In this document: positions 45,278 through 60,200 of the stretch, piece after piece
Position numbering within the stretch: position 1 is the first letter of the stretch
Layout: each line of letters begins with the position of its first letter
Assembly (NCBI GenBank): GCA_963971305.1
Contig: OZ020306.1
Coordinates: 67,739,022-67,803,021 of the forward strand
Source of the DNA: Arcuatula senhousia
Taxonomy: Eukaryota; Mollusca; Bivalvia; Mytilida; Mytilidae
Direction: 5' to 3'
Length of the DNA: 64,000 nt
The notes under the pieces: generated by a model
The model's database searches: none
Seen by the model: the letters and a program-made list of their open reading frames with translations, nothing else
Told to the model about the DNA's origin: nothing
Program-made: the position numbers and the translations under genes

Positions 45278-48200
45278 GTACGTTTAACATTTTTTTTTTC
45301 AAATTTCAAAATCAAAGTACCAAAGTCCTGAATTGCATTGAAGTCATACAAAAACCACACACCACTTTTGTGATAAAGGTGAGAGAAATTATCAAGAAAT
45401 GGGTATTTCTTGAAATATCCTTGTACACCATAGTTATTTTTACAGGTTCAATTGATGCCGACTGTAAATTACATGATTATTAAGTAAAATTAATAAACTA
45501 GATTTTCTTTCATAGTTATTCGTAGCTATTATAGGCTAAGGAAATAATTTAGAATTCTATTTTGTTGTCATCGTCTTTTACCTTAGATATGTTTAATTCC
45601 ATGGCAGATTTATATGTACGTTTATATCATGAGGCGCACGATATCCCCTTTCCGAACCCACTCACCCCTTCCCCCCAAAAATTTTAAAATACAAACAAAA
45701 AACAAGAGTTTATACTAAAGAACGTCTCGCACCATCAGAATTACAAATTTAATCATTGTTGTACCCTATGCTATTTATTTATATTTATAAACTGTTTGGG
45801 GGAAAAATCAGCTTAAACTCTATATAACAATTCTAAAAGTACTAATAAAAACTATCAACAATCAATTGGATAAGTCAAGCAACTGTAATGATATGGCACC
45901 GATTCATAAACATAGAAAGTCTAATTAGCCTTACATTAAAAAAAAATAATAAATTAATTTCACTTACATTTTTCAATAAATAAATTTATAATTTGAAATC
46001 AATTTTATAATAAATTCAAACCCCCCGATTGGAGACCGACCTGATCAAAAACTTCAGCCATTGAAAAATAACAGGTTTTGAAGTTGTAAACCTTTACCCA
46101 TAAAATTATCTTCATCAACTTATAACCATCTAACTGGTTATGAAAAAATAATTTATCTTAAATTGTCTTTCTATTGGAAAATCAAGGTCAAGGTCACAAA
46201 ATGAGGGATACATACCAATTTTGTATAACCTATAGTTGTATCTATTCATTTTATTCCAAAATGAGTTTGGGCACAAATGTATTAGACTACAGAAGAATAG
46301 AAGGAGATAATAAAATATCCTATATTTTCCGAAGTCCTTAAACTTGTTTTTTTTAAGTGACAAAACATTTTCCGAGAAGGGAAAACATGTTTCCGGAAAG
46401 GTCCCCTTTTCCTCCGAATATCTCCTTTTCTTTCTTTATGGAACGTCTATGTGTTCAATTCTTCTTCCAATTGCGACTTTCGGGAAAAAAATCTATTCCT
46501 GGAACAATTAAACTTCATTTTTAGAGACTATGGTTTTTTTAAATTTTGAATCCTCTTTTCCGTAGTGAAAACTGATCTACAATTGATTATGTCACCAGGA
46601 AGTGAGATAGTTTTTGCAGAAATAGGAAGTAACATCGACTTCGAATGCTTAGTTACACCTTGCATTGAGGTCGGAAATATTGCGCTTACTTTTGGAGAGC
46701 AGCCAGACTTTCAAAAACTGTTTAGCGGGGAGTGTAATGGAGAAGTCCAAACAAGTTCAAGGTCGACATTTTCCTGTGATACCAGCACGTGCTCTTATGG
46801 AATCCACGTGACCAATATTACATGGACGGACAACATAGCAACTATCAGTTGTCTCTATGGTAATGGAAAATTTCAACTGCTCCAGTCCAGGGAACTACAA
46901 GTATATGGTGAGTATACCTTTGAACTTTCTTTTTAAACTATCACTAAGCATGAAGTAACGACTCAATTGACATCTGATGTGTTCGAATGTTATAAGTCAG
47001 CAATGGCCCATACAAAAATGTTGGATATAAAACAACACACAAACAAACTGCACAATGTATAAAAACCACGTGGCATATTACAACCGAACAACAACGTAAA
47101 ATCAAGTCGAAATGAGAGTAAACTCAAGTGATTGCAGTTTTTTATTTCAAGATAAGCATTTCCTTCATGCTATAGCTAATGCGCCATATTGCCAAATACG
47201 GTATAGATTTAATGTGTGTAAAGTCCAGAAAAGGACAATATCAAACAAACATCTGCGTTCATTTGTGTGTGATATAGAAATCTAGTATTTGTCTATAGGT
47301 ATATGAGTAAGCAACAAGTCGATAATGATGTCTTTATTTCTTTTTTTCCCTTTTGTATAGGTAAAGATTCAAGAGACCAAAAACCAAGAATTGAACCGGT
47401 AGGGCCATTTTACTTGATGGAGGAAGTAGAAATAAGATGCACGTTCGATCTCCCATATCCATCAGACACTTTGAGACTTCAGTGTGGAGAGCGTTTCAAA
47501 ATGGCGACAAATGCAAGCGAAAAACTAGAGGTCTTCTTGGACGTAACGACGGATTCGAGATTTTCCAATGATGGCTGTTTATGTGCTCTTCAGAACAATG
47601 TTACTGATTTTTCTGAAGAAACAATTTTGGAACCAGAAATATTAGTTGGTAATTATTTTACATTGAACCCCTACATTTGATGCTTAAAAGTGATAAAATA
47701 TCGTAAAACAATTTTTTCTATAGAAAAGTCCCATATAATGTTTCAAACATTTACGCACATACATAGCATCAAAAGGCAGTATTCTTAACAACAAAGCATT
47801 TATTAGTTTTTAAGCCTTTATACCACGAGGAAAAAAGCACTGTCAGATTGTGTTTATAATTTACACATTTTTAGAAAGGTTTGCCCTAAACATGTTTAGG
47901 ATTGTGTTAAAAACTTTAACACGAAGTTAAACAGTTTTAAATTTTAAACATGTTTCACTTCATCAAATATCTTTCTCAACAGAAATTTTACTATGTAATT
48001 TTGATATTCATTTATCTAAACACACTTAAAAACACGTCTAAAAAGTTATCAAAACTATGTGTTTAGGTTGTGTTTAGAATCTAAACATCATTATTATAGC
48101 GTATTTACTGTTACATTTCAACAAAGAGAATTCATAAACACTGACATGTACACTGGAATATTTAGGTAACTTTACTTCAATGTCCACCTTGGAGTCTTTT

Positions 48201-51200
48201 ATTGATGGGCAAAACGAGACATTAGAATGCTGCAGCAGAGGATCAGAAACAACAAACACCACCATAACATTTAGTTGCCATGGGGACGAAGTATCTCGAG
48301 TTTTTACAAAGAAAGAATGCGTTCAATTTAACGTGCTCGTTGACGTCGAAAACAATGGCAGCATTTGCACGTGTACAGTGTTGTCGGATGATGAAAGCAT
48401 TGTCGTCGTACTTGAGAAAACAATGAACATAGCGCCATGTAAGTCATTTTATCTTAAAGTTTAGTACAATGCATTTCTGTTTCTCTAACCAGCTACTAGC
48501 AAGTGGATAGAAATGGATAAGCATCATTTGTCAGTTTTGATTTTAATTGGATGACATCTTAACATCCACTCTTTATTGGGGTGTTTTCTTGTACATTCTT
48601 GTATAGATACTTTCAAGTGTAGTCATATATGCTTCTTTTTGTTGGCTTCTTATTTTGATTCATTTGTTGTTGATATTAACAGTTGTCTAACAAGCTGATT
48701 GGTTTGTAATAAGTCTCTCAAGTAAACGAATTCTCTCTTAGTCTCTCAAGTAAAAGGCTGCTAGCTGTTTTTCATTGCAAAATTTTTAAGATGGGTTGTG
48801 TCGCATACACTTATTACACATGTTATCTCAAACATTATTTTGAAATGCAGATACACCAAAACTGGAGCTACAGGAAAATTACACGATCAATTTTGGCAGT
48901 TCTCTTAATATCCAATGTCGATCCGAGGAACTACACTACCCTTTTGCTTTTGGGCCATGGACTTATCGCAACCATGACATGATACAGGCTATTATAGATG
49001 ATAATGCAACTGATGTCGAAAGCTCCATCTACATCCGTAACGTCATCTATAACGACATGGGAGTTTATAATTGTCACGTGATTGATGGACGAAAAGATGG
49101 CGACACTGTTATGACCGCTTCAACAATAGTTAAGGTTAATGGTAAGTTGTCGAATGTTTATAGAGGTATGCAAGAGTATACAAGATTTTATAACAAGTGT
49201 TCAGATGTATACATATATGTCACATACACCACTGAAACAAAGAAATTTTAAAATAAGCTGTTAACAGAATAATAAGGAGCAAGAAAATTACAAGGTTTAT
49301 TACTAGACTAAAAAGTAAAAAGTTGGAATAAAAATGCAGGACACAAAATAAATGTTTTAATTAATAAAGGTGCTAAACGAAACAAGACAAATAAAGCAAA
49401 CCTAATAGTATAGCTTCTTTTTAAATGTTATTTTTTTCAATTTCTTCGGTGTATCTTGACCATTCCATTTTTTTTTTCTTTTCCTTAAACATTTGAGATT
49501 ATTAATCCAAGTTCGGAATTTACCGTTATGTTCACTTTTTCCTTACAGGTCCAATTCGTTTGTCAGGTGTTCATTTCCATGTGGTTGATGATCAGAGTTG
49601 CACACTTCACTTGAAGTTTACATGTTATCCAGAACCGATAGTTAAATCTATTTGGCAAGGCATCCATAGATTGGAGAAAGTCCAAAGAGTTGAGGATGCA
49701 AATGAACATTTCTATTCTCTAATTCCCTATCGGCATAGTCAGACGTTCCAACTTCATGATTGTTCAAATCAAACTTCTTATGGATTGATAGTTGACAATG
49801 GTTATGAAAAGAAAACATTCTATTTCAGCTATGAAGGTATGATTTATTTAAATGATGTCCACGACATAGGTTTCATTACTATAATTGTAAACGAACGTAG
49901 TACTAGCTTAAATCACTACAAGAAGCAAAGAGGTACCAATTGGACATTCAAATGTCAAAAATCCGAAAGGACAAAGACAAAACCAGTAGACACGAACGAG
50001 AAGGTGAACAAACAAAAAGCATAAAACACAAAAAACATACTTTTTGGGTGTAAGTCTGTAATTTTTGTATGAAAATTGGCATTAAATGCTAGACCAGGAC
50101 TTTTTTAACCTTTAATGGCTAAAGGTAATATGTTTTCTATTTCAAGGTGAGATCGTCGAAAGGAATCCGATGATAGAAATGGCCAATTATTTCTTCGATG
50201 GAAAACCAGCCACAATTACCTGCTATGATATAACAGATACTGAGTCTTCTCTTCTACTGTTGACTTGTGGCAACATATCGAACGCACCGGTATTTCCAGA
50301 TAGCGATATAGCTGTGGTACGACTAAGTTTTATTGCTGACCTAGATGATGATGAGACAAAATGTGTTTGTCACTCCAATAGAACAGGACATACGTCTTCA
50401 GAAATTGTTCGTATAATACCTTGTAAGTTTGATATAGATACTAGTATTATATTAAAAACTATTTTTATAAAGTTCTTTAGAGAACTTAGAAAGATGGGTT
50501 GCTGTTTAAGAGTATATTTGGACTTAAGCTTTTATAAATGATAAAAGACGTGACTGATCTCTGTGAATTTAAGATTTTCACAAGTGGCACCATCCCGAGG
50601 CAATAGTGTTGCCGAATTCGAGCTTGAAATGTCGAAATCCTGACACCACCTTGACCTTAATATGAATATCACACGGAATTTGTCATTGCTTAGTTGATGG
50701 CTCATGTTCAAAAGTATGACAGTGTATTTTCCGACCTTATAAAAATAAAAAGTTTTGATTTTATTGAAAGGTTACTAAAACTACCGGAACATGTTAATAG
50801 GATTCGAATTTTTAAGTTGGTGCTAATACTAGTAATATACAATACACCATGGTAGAGAATATAAAATTCCCAATACAGTTTATATAAATAACTTTTATGA
50901 ATAACCTTTCAGATACCTCTGACAAATTGGAAGTTCAGCAACAGCAATGTGATAGTAGCTCCAGAGTCCAACTTGCATGCTCTGATGAAAACTTACCAGG
51001 CGTCTTCAAATTCAAAAACTGGGTTCACCATTTTAATGGTGTGGTGATACGCACCCTTCCTGGAATTATTGGGTCAAAATCTATGAATTTGGACATACCA
51101 TTCTGTACATTTGAGGACAACGGAAATTACACGTGCATAGTCGAAGATAGTAGAAACAGCAAAACAGTTATGGTGAATTATACAACCTTTCTGTATGTTC

Positions 51201-54200
51201 CAGGTAACAGTTCATACACTAAATTTATTTTTTCGACGATTGAAAGGGTTAAATTTTAAGTTTTTAGTTGTAATATTTGAGCTTAGGATGCACGCTTAAA
51301 TACAATCAATTAGACAAGAAGAATATTATGATGCATCGCATGCAAATAGCAACACGACGGGTGTTCTATAGCAGGCAGGAACCGCTTACTCTTCCGGAGC
51401 ACGGGCCACCTGAGTTCACGACTTGAGTTAGCGTTGTTGATTTCCGTTCGGTTGATGTTGTGTTTCGTGTTTCATCGTACTTTTATGTTCGTGTTTACCG
51501 GTTTCGTCATCGCCCTTTCTGACTTTTGACACTAGAATGCCCCATTGTTGCCTGTTTGCTTCATGCATAGAATGCGAACTCTGGTGCAGGTGTGCTATAG
51601 CAAGCAGGAACTGCTTACTCTTCCGGGGCACCTGAGTTCACTCTTGTTTCGACTGGAGTTCGTGTTGTTGATTGATGTTCAGTTATTTTGTGTTTCAATG
51701 TTTTACATGTTGTCTGTTTTTGTCCCGTTCTTGTTGGTGTTTACCACAGGCGTTTTGGTCCAGGATTTAATGTTATTATAAATAACGTGTATATAAAAAT
51801 TTTCATCTCGTCTATATACATTGTACTAGTGGAAATAGTATATAGTCGAGATGAAAATTTTTATATAGATAAGTTTATTTGCAAAACATACACATTATTT
51901 ATAATACAATAAAATCCTGGACCCAAACGCCTGTGGTGTTTACTGGTTTTGTCTCTGCCCTTTCGGACTTTTTACATTCGGATGCCCCATTGGTACCTAC
52001 CTTACACGGTTTATTGTTATTTGTTTTGGTTTTTTTTTCTCGCTTTCTTATTCACTTAAAAACCCAAATTAGTTATTACCTTCCTTTTAGGTAAAGGTTG
52101 CAAGGATAAATGTTTTCTCTCCTTCATTTGTAGCATACATATATTTACCTTTCCTTGAAACACGCCTTCTTAACCTAAAATTTCCCAATCTGTTTGTCTA
52201 TTTACATAGGGCCTCCCGTAATAACACAGAAAACGTTTGACACCTCTTCTTGTTCACTGTACGTTGAATTTTACTCTTTTGACGTCACTTCCTCAAGAAT
52301 CACGTGGTACAAAGATGGCGTACGTTTGCACTCTGAAGAGGGTTACAGACTAAGTTTGGACGATTCAATCCATAACCTGACTATGTACAATAAAACAGTT
52401 CATATCAAGGGGAAACGTGCAGTACTAAGGCGAATAAATGAATGTGACCTAGAAAAGAACGAGTACAAGTTATATATTAAAAACAGTTTCCTTGTTGTGT
52501 CACATACATTTACACCTAAAGGTAAGTAAGCGTCTCTTTTCAAGACGATAAATTATTGTCACAGCAGTACAAATTACAAAAGTTCACAGCAATAAATTTG
52601 GCTTCGCATGTCGCGCGTTTCGTTTATCTAAAATTCGTTGTGAATTTATAAATTGATGCTAAATGATGTAAGTTGTTTGACAATAATTCCACATCGCATC
52701 ATTTGCTCTATCATTTGATAAAAAATAATTCAAATTCACCAAAGTCAATCAGTTTCTTCAGATGCAAGAATTTAATCCTCACGTGGTTGTCTTTGGCTTT
52801 ACATAATGTAGAAAATACAAAGTCGTTTTATCGCGTGAGAGCGAAAATATTACTCGTATTGTTACAGATTACCCCTTTGACATGCACTTGGTCGATATAT
52901 TCGGTGCTGGTTTTGGCTTCTTTGTATTAGCATTTTGGGAAGAGTAGGTTTCTTTTGACAATTTTGGTTTTCGGTTATTTTGATTTAAACGTTGTTAATG
53001 AGAGATGCATCTACAGTATAAACGGTTTTAATTGTCACATTCAGTTAGTACTTTTATCTAATATTGTAACACATGTGTTTTATAGACTCTACTGTACAAA
53101 ACATACTTGTACTGTCACTGACGATCGTCACCTTGGTATTGTTAGCAGGATTGGCTATGATCCTTTGTAAATCAAACAAAGGTAAGATTGATTTTTTTAG
53201 TTGTTCGAATCACGAGCGACGGCTCCGGGAGTTGGACTGGCCTATTCTGGGCCAATATCATACAAGTATTTTCAATATATTTATATAGTTAGATGGACGT
53301 GGGTTTTTTTCTACAAATATTGCGCTCCTATGCTTGCTGATTTGTTTCTTTATTCATATGAAACAGACTTCTTACAATCACTACTAGACAAAAAAGATTG
53401 TGGACTACCTTATCTTTTACTTCACCTTCGGTTCTATGTATGATGTCAATTCACTGAAAATTTCTCGGTATTTGTGACTTTTTTCATCTCACTTATCCCA
53501 CGAATATGGTAAAAGACCCTACTGATTAGAGGAAGTCTGCTTCATATTTAGGTCTTAATCTCGAAATACAGAGTCAAGGAGACAAAACGACTATGACAAA
53601 CGTGATCATTTCAAACTTTCCAATCTTCTTAAGTTTTCTCTTTTTGTGCAGCAACATTCCGTCCGCTCCGGCTGGAGCTATCACAACTGGTGAGTTATTC
53701 CAGGACTTGATGGACAAAGGATGATTTCCTTGGTAGAGCGTTACCTTGTCATGCAAATTGCTTACATGATTATGTTGCTCTTCGATTGTTGTCGGCATCA
53801 TGTGCTCACTGACAAATGCTTACAGATGTTTGTTGTCAGATAGTGTTTGTTTTGTTTTCCTTCACTGGGTTTGACACGCTGAAATGACCGTTAGCAACGT
53901 GACTGGTGGGTTGCAACCAACAGGGACTACTTAGCTTTCCGAAACTGATTTTACTATCGTTTCGACTGCTTTTCAGTTGTTTTATGTGTTTTTGTTGTGT
54001 CTGTTTCTTCGTGCTGTTCTCGTTGTGTTTAATGGTTTTGTCTTTGCCCTTTCAGACTTTTGGCATTCGATCGAATGTCCCATTGGTACCTCTCCTCTTT
54101 ATGTTGACACGTCTTACACTGGTTATTTTACACTATGTTGCTGACTTTGAAGAGATGGATGGGGCCATGCAGGGATCATACATATAGATATAATATAACA

Positions 54201-57200
54201 AAGGGAAAAATTGTAGCAAAACTAGACAAGTCCCCTTTTACTTTAGTTAATGGTTTCGGCAAATATAAAAGACGCATTCTTCGTGCATTTTAAATTTTAT
54301 TTTAGGTAGTTGTCACCGTATTAGAAAGAAAAGGTAGGAATTTGTACAACTCCTTGTTTAGTTTGATATATTTGACAAGCTTATTGTCTTTAAAAAATCC
54401 GATTTTAGTGATTGTTTATAATTAATTTATGAAAGGATGTAGAGTAAATGAACACGAGACCACACCACATATGTTAACTTCAACTGCAGTTATTTTTATA
54501 AGCTGTATGGTCATTTCGAAAAATTATTGCAGTTACATTTTGACATGAACACGCGTCATCTTCTTTGTGAATGTTGGTCGAGTGTTGTGTTCTTGCTTTA
54601 TTTAAACATCCAATTTATCAATTTTGGAACTTCTTTTTTGCATAAAACCTTATTAATTTCTTTTTCGTCGTCAGCTAAAATATTACTCTGAAAGGCCCGG
54701 GTGGCCAATTGATCTATGGGCTGATTTAAAACACATACGGTCTATCACTATTCAATTACCGTCGCATGTGAGAGTTCGAATCATGCTTTCTCTGTCTAAC
54801 ACCCGGGGGGGTTACTCCCTATATACAATATACGGGATGTGCAATTTTTATGGGTCCATTTTTCACAATTTTTTACATAGATTTGGGTATCTTTTTTTAA
54901 GCAGTACACATAGATTTGGTACCCATTTTTGTTGATGTCTTACATAGACATGAGAGTCAAAACAGAAAAGGTGCCATAGACTTGGGTCTTTTGTGTTTTT
55001 GGGATACTTTACGAAGTTAAGATGTCATTTTGAATAAGAAAGAGACTTGTAATTGATTTTGTAAGGCTCTAATAAATGAAAAAAAAACCTTGATGGACTT
55101 TTATTTCGTTACATAGATATGGGTATTTTTTGCTAATCACATAGATTTGGGTATGTTTTTGACGATTTTCTGACATAGATTCGGGTACCAATTTCAATCT
55201 ACAAAATGCACACCCCCGTCATAAAACACCGGAGTAACCCCCCGGGGTCTAAAATAACTTGTTTCTTCCTTATATGTTCTTGAGCGAAAGCAGTAACCTT
55301 AGCATCTTTTATGCAAGACCCGAGTGATACTTTGTCATAAATCGCACATGCTCTGGAATACTAGTATTCTATTCACTGTGAGGTACCATAAAACGGAGCT
55401 TTGTTGCTATACATTTACATTTGTCGTGAAGCCTAATAAATGGTCTCGAGTGTTGATTTTGAAATACAAAGTCAAATATGAAGCAGACTACTTAGCATCT
55501 GGTTGTTAATTTCAAAATCGCTAAAGCACCATGCTTCTTTCCTTGTACTGCACATGGTTGATGTCCTTGGTGCTGTATTCGGCTTCCCCTTTCGAACCTA
55601 TTGAGTTCGAGTATTTCCGATTCGATACTTTTGGTTTGTTCTTTAATTATTTTGATTTATATGCTGCAGATTAATTTTTTTCTTGGACTATGCTTATACA
55701 GAAGTTACAAAACAGATTAACCGGTACTTTTTATTTTAGACCAAAGGGTCGATAACCTCTTTTGGTATTCCCAGGTTATCAAAAGCGTGGTCGTCGGACT
55801 TGTTTGACTCGCATAACTGATGATATTTCTTTGAACTTTTCCAGTTGTCTGCAATTAAGATCATTAATTAAAATACCCTGTTAATTTCATCGTACTGCAC
55901 ATGGTGTTGAAGACAGACAGACATATCTTTATTAAAGTCTCACCTCTCATATACATACATAAAATATATATATACAAATAATACAAATGATTTACAGCGT
56001 AAAAAAGTACAAACATTACATAAAATTTTTATAAATCATCGACACTGGATAAAATATAGTATTGAGAGCCACTCTTTTGTAGAGTTATGAGAGACTATGT
56101 AAATTGTAAAATATTAAAAAGTTAAACAAAATAGGTACATAAAAATATCTTGCAATTGACTGAATATAATCACAGTTATACATTAATTTACTTGTATAAA
56201 ATATTCTTTCTAGTTATTAAAAGTTCATGGCAGATTTTGGCAGTATAATAATATATATCATCATTACTAAACAGAAATCTGAATTTCTCGTCATCATTCA
56301 TATCATTAAAACTATTATTAAAATCCTGGGCTTTCTTAAAAACATATTCTCTTAAATGTGAATATAAAGGGCAATGTAAAATGACATGTTTTTCATCTTC
56401 AATCTTTAAATCATTTTTACAAGTATCATTAAAACAAAGTCTATTATCACATATTATATTTTCATATCTACCAGTCTCTATTCTGAGCGGTGCAACCCCG
56501 CAGCGAAATTTTGACAATGCACTTCTATAACGAAACGGAATATTACACTTAATATAATTTTCTACACCATAATCTTGTTTAAAAATTCTATATGTACGCA
56601 GTTTACTGCGATTATTACTATTTAGATCTTGATGCCATTTATTCTTAAACATATTAAAATTCATGTCTTCTAATTTACATATCGACCCTTTGTTAAAAAT
56701 AAAGTCAATATTACTAAAATGATTAACATTCAACTCTCTAAATTTACTATGAACTCTAAAGTTCCAGTTCTTAATACGGTTAAGACAACGTCTGTTTGCC
56801 CATATAAATACCTTCTTATTAAGTCTATCATTGCACATCTTAGTAAATCTTGACCACATTCTAAAAATACATGACCATTGCTTCACTATACAAGGCTTCC
56901 AGCCCATATCACCATATAGTGATAAATTTGGGGTATATTTACCAACCCCCATAAAGAAACGCATTGCTCTATTCTTTACAGCATTAATACATGAAAAATC
57001 TTTACAACCCCATATAGAGGCGCCATATTCAATTACAGACATTACCATGGTATCAAAAAGTTTTGAAAAGATGGTGTATTCAAAACCACCATTAGCTTTA
57101 TATTTTGAAATCAATAAACCTAGGGCTCTACTAGCAGATTTTGCTACAGCTTTAGCCATATATTCATAATTTAAATATTCATTAAACACTAAACCTAGAT

Positions 57201-60200
57201 ATGTATATCTATCAACAACTTCTAAATTTTCACCATTAAAAATAAATTGAAAATTTGTTCTACGAACTGATTGTGGTCTAAAATGTACAACTTTTGACTT
57301 TGTTAAATTGACAACTAAATCATTACACTGGCACCAATGATTCAAAATGTCTAAAATTCTTTGTAACTCATCTTCATTTTCACTTAAAAGTACAATGTCA
57401 TCTGCATATAGTAGAACAGATATAATAGTATCGTCTAATCTAACACCAATATTCACAGATTTAATTTCATCTACTAAATCGTTTATAAAAATATTAAATA
57501 GTAAGGGTGATAGGATGCACCCTTGTTTCAATCCCGAATTTACATTAAACCAATCTGTCATTTGACCATTTAGTTTTATACAAGATTGTACATTATGATA
57601 AATAGAATACAGAGCATTCATCATCTTTGAACTCAACCCAAGACTATCAAGTTTGTTAAACAAAAAATCTCTGTTTACCCAATCGTACGCCTTCTTAAAA
57701 TCTATGAAAGCACAAAATGTCGACTGTTTACACAATTTTCTTGTTTCAATAATAGACGTTAAAGTTGACAAATGATCAACAGTACTACGACCTTTTCTGA
57801 AGCCATTTTGTTCATCATTTAATATTTCTAGATCATCCAGCTTATCTGTGAGCCTTTTATTCAATATACCACAGTAAATTTTATAAGAAATAGGAGCCAA
57901 AGTAATACCCCTATATGACATGGGATCCCGAGGATCGGCTGTGGAGGATTTAGGAATAGGAGTTATAACTCCTTTACTCCAAATAGCAGGGACTTTACCA
58001 GAATTATAACAGATATTGAACATTCTAGTTAAGGCATTCAAAGCTGTATGATTTTTCAATAATTCTACTTGTATTTCATCAAATCCTGGGGCCTTCCCAT
58101 TCTTTGAAGATTTTAGAATATCAAAAACCTCATCAACAGTAATAATACAATCTAAAAAATCATCATTTCTAATATCAAAACTTCTGACATTATTATTATC
58201 ATTATCATTTCTATTTAACATATTACAAAAACTATTTTTCCAAGTATCCATGACTATAACTCTATCATTGCTAACAGAACCATCATTTAATGTCACTTCC
58301 ATAGGTATAAGATTTTGGCGTTCATTCCCGACCCCGATTTTCCCGATCTTCCGCCAGAATTCTTTTGGGTTAGTTGTTGAGTTTATCAAGTCCTCTTGTG
58401 AAGAATGCCAATATTGACGTTTTGCCTTTAAAACAGTTTTATCAAAGGTCTTATGTTTTTGAATGTAAATATGGCGAAGATTATTACGACGATTGCCTTG
58501 TGCCTTTGTCCATTCTCTCTCAGAATTGCACAAATCATTCCATAACAGGGTAAGTTCATCCGTCCACCAGGGTTTTTGACATTTCCGGCGTTTATTACTA
58601 ATACCATTGGCTACAACATATTTATACGACAGTTTATTTTTCATTTCTGTTTTAATAATATCTATAAAGTCCTCATACATAGTGTCTATACCAGTTTGTG
58701 ACGTTTCGTTATTTTCTAAATCAGACAAAATTACATTAATTCTATCTATTGTCTCTTGGTTAAGTAACCAGTCATTTGGTAAATTTTGAACATCGTATTT
58801 AATCTTATAACTTTCCTTATCATTAAAGGTACTTTCAGAATAACAAAATTTCAAGTTCATATTCCAAGAAAGTGCCGAGTGGTCCGGAATGTTCAGGTCT
58901 ATTTTGCCAGCAAGACCGGTACGTTCGACTAGTTCAGATGATCTGTGGACAGAAAAGTCTGTGAACCTCTCCAATTGTTCGTAGGGAACGACACAGTAGT
59001 CAACTACACTACATCCTCGTGTTGAAATAAATGTATAGTCATTATTTATAGAATTTCGACCATTTAAAATACAACAATTTACATCAATAAGAAAGTCACA
59101 AAATATCGTACCATATGAATTATGTTTGTAGTCAATAATATCTCTATGTGATAGTTGATCAACCCCTTCTATGAAATCTGTGAGATCTGCACACCGGCTA
59201 TTAAAATCACCACAAATGCTAAACGTATGTCCATTTGGTATTGTATAAATCTGAGACATTAATGTTTCAAAAAAGACATGTACATCTACTGCTCTACTAG
59301 AATTTTCAGGTGGTAAATATACAACTGACACAAAAAATATATTTGAATAACACAATTTCTCTTGAAACTTAACCCACAATATACCTTCTGTGTTATTATC
59401 AACAATATTTATATTAAAAACATCATATAATTCATTTTTTATAAGCAAACCAACACCACCAGATCCACATTTTGCACGAATATGGATATTTTTGCGATTA
59501 AGGCCCAACCATTTATAACCTTCAATATTGATTACATTTGTGTCAATTAAATGAGTTTCACCAATGCCCAATATATCAACATCTAAAAACTTAATACAAG
59601 AAGTTAAAAAATTATGTTGAATTTGGCTTCCATGAGTATTTTTCATTTGCCCTTTTTGAATGTCGGTCTTTCATTATTTTGAATCAAGTTCTGCTGATAA
59701 AAGGTTACTCCTTGAAATATGCTTATAAAGACAAATGAAATGAATTTTAATACAACGGTGTCGTTTACAAACACTGTTAATGGAAACTTTATTTAATTTT
59801 CCGGCTGTCTACATTCAAGATCGCTGAAACGCCAAGTTTCTAACTTTGAAATGCCTGTTTTTATGCCCCCGCGACTACATGTCGGGGGGCATTAAGTTTT
59901 ACTCATGTCCGTCCGTACGTACGTCCGTACGTCCCGTACGTCCGTCCGTACGAATTTCCGTCAAGCTTTTCTCAGCAACCGTACATGAGAATGACTTGAA
60001 ACTTGGTAGGATGGTTCAGTATGACAAACAGTACGTCCTAAGCGATTTTGAGACCTGTCGGACATCTACTTCCTGTTTGGGACTTAGGCCATGTGAAAAT
60101 ATGTGAACATGACTACGAAAATTTCCGTCAAGCTTTTCTCAACAACAGTACATGAGAATGACTTGAAACTTGGTAGGATAGTTCAGTATGACAAACAGTA

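Noticed and set aside
53520..53700. Possible cytoplasmic exon after the membrane exon (acceptor TATTTAG near 53551)
   Set aside because: No suitable donor keeps the frame; the 28-nt microexon at 54306 fits acceptor, donor and phase.
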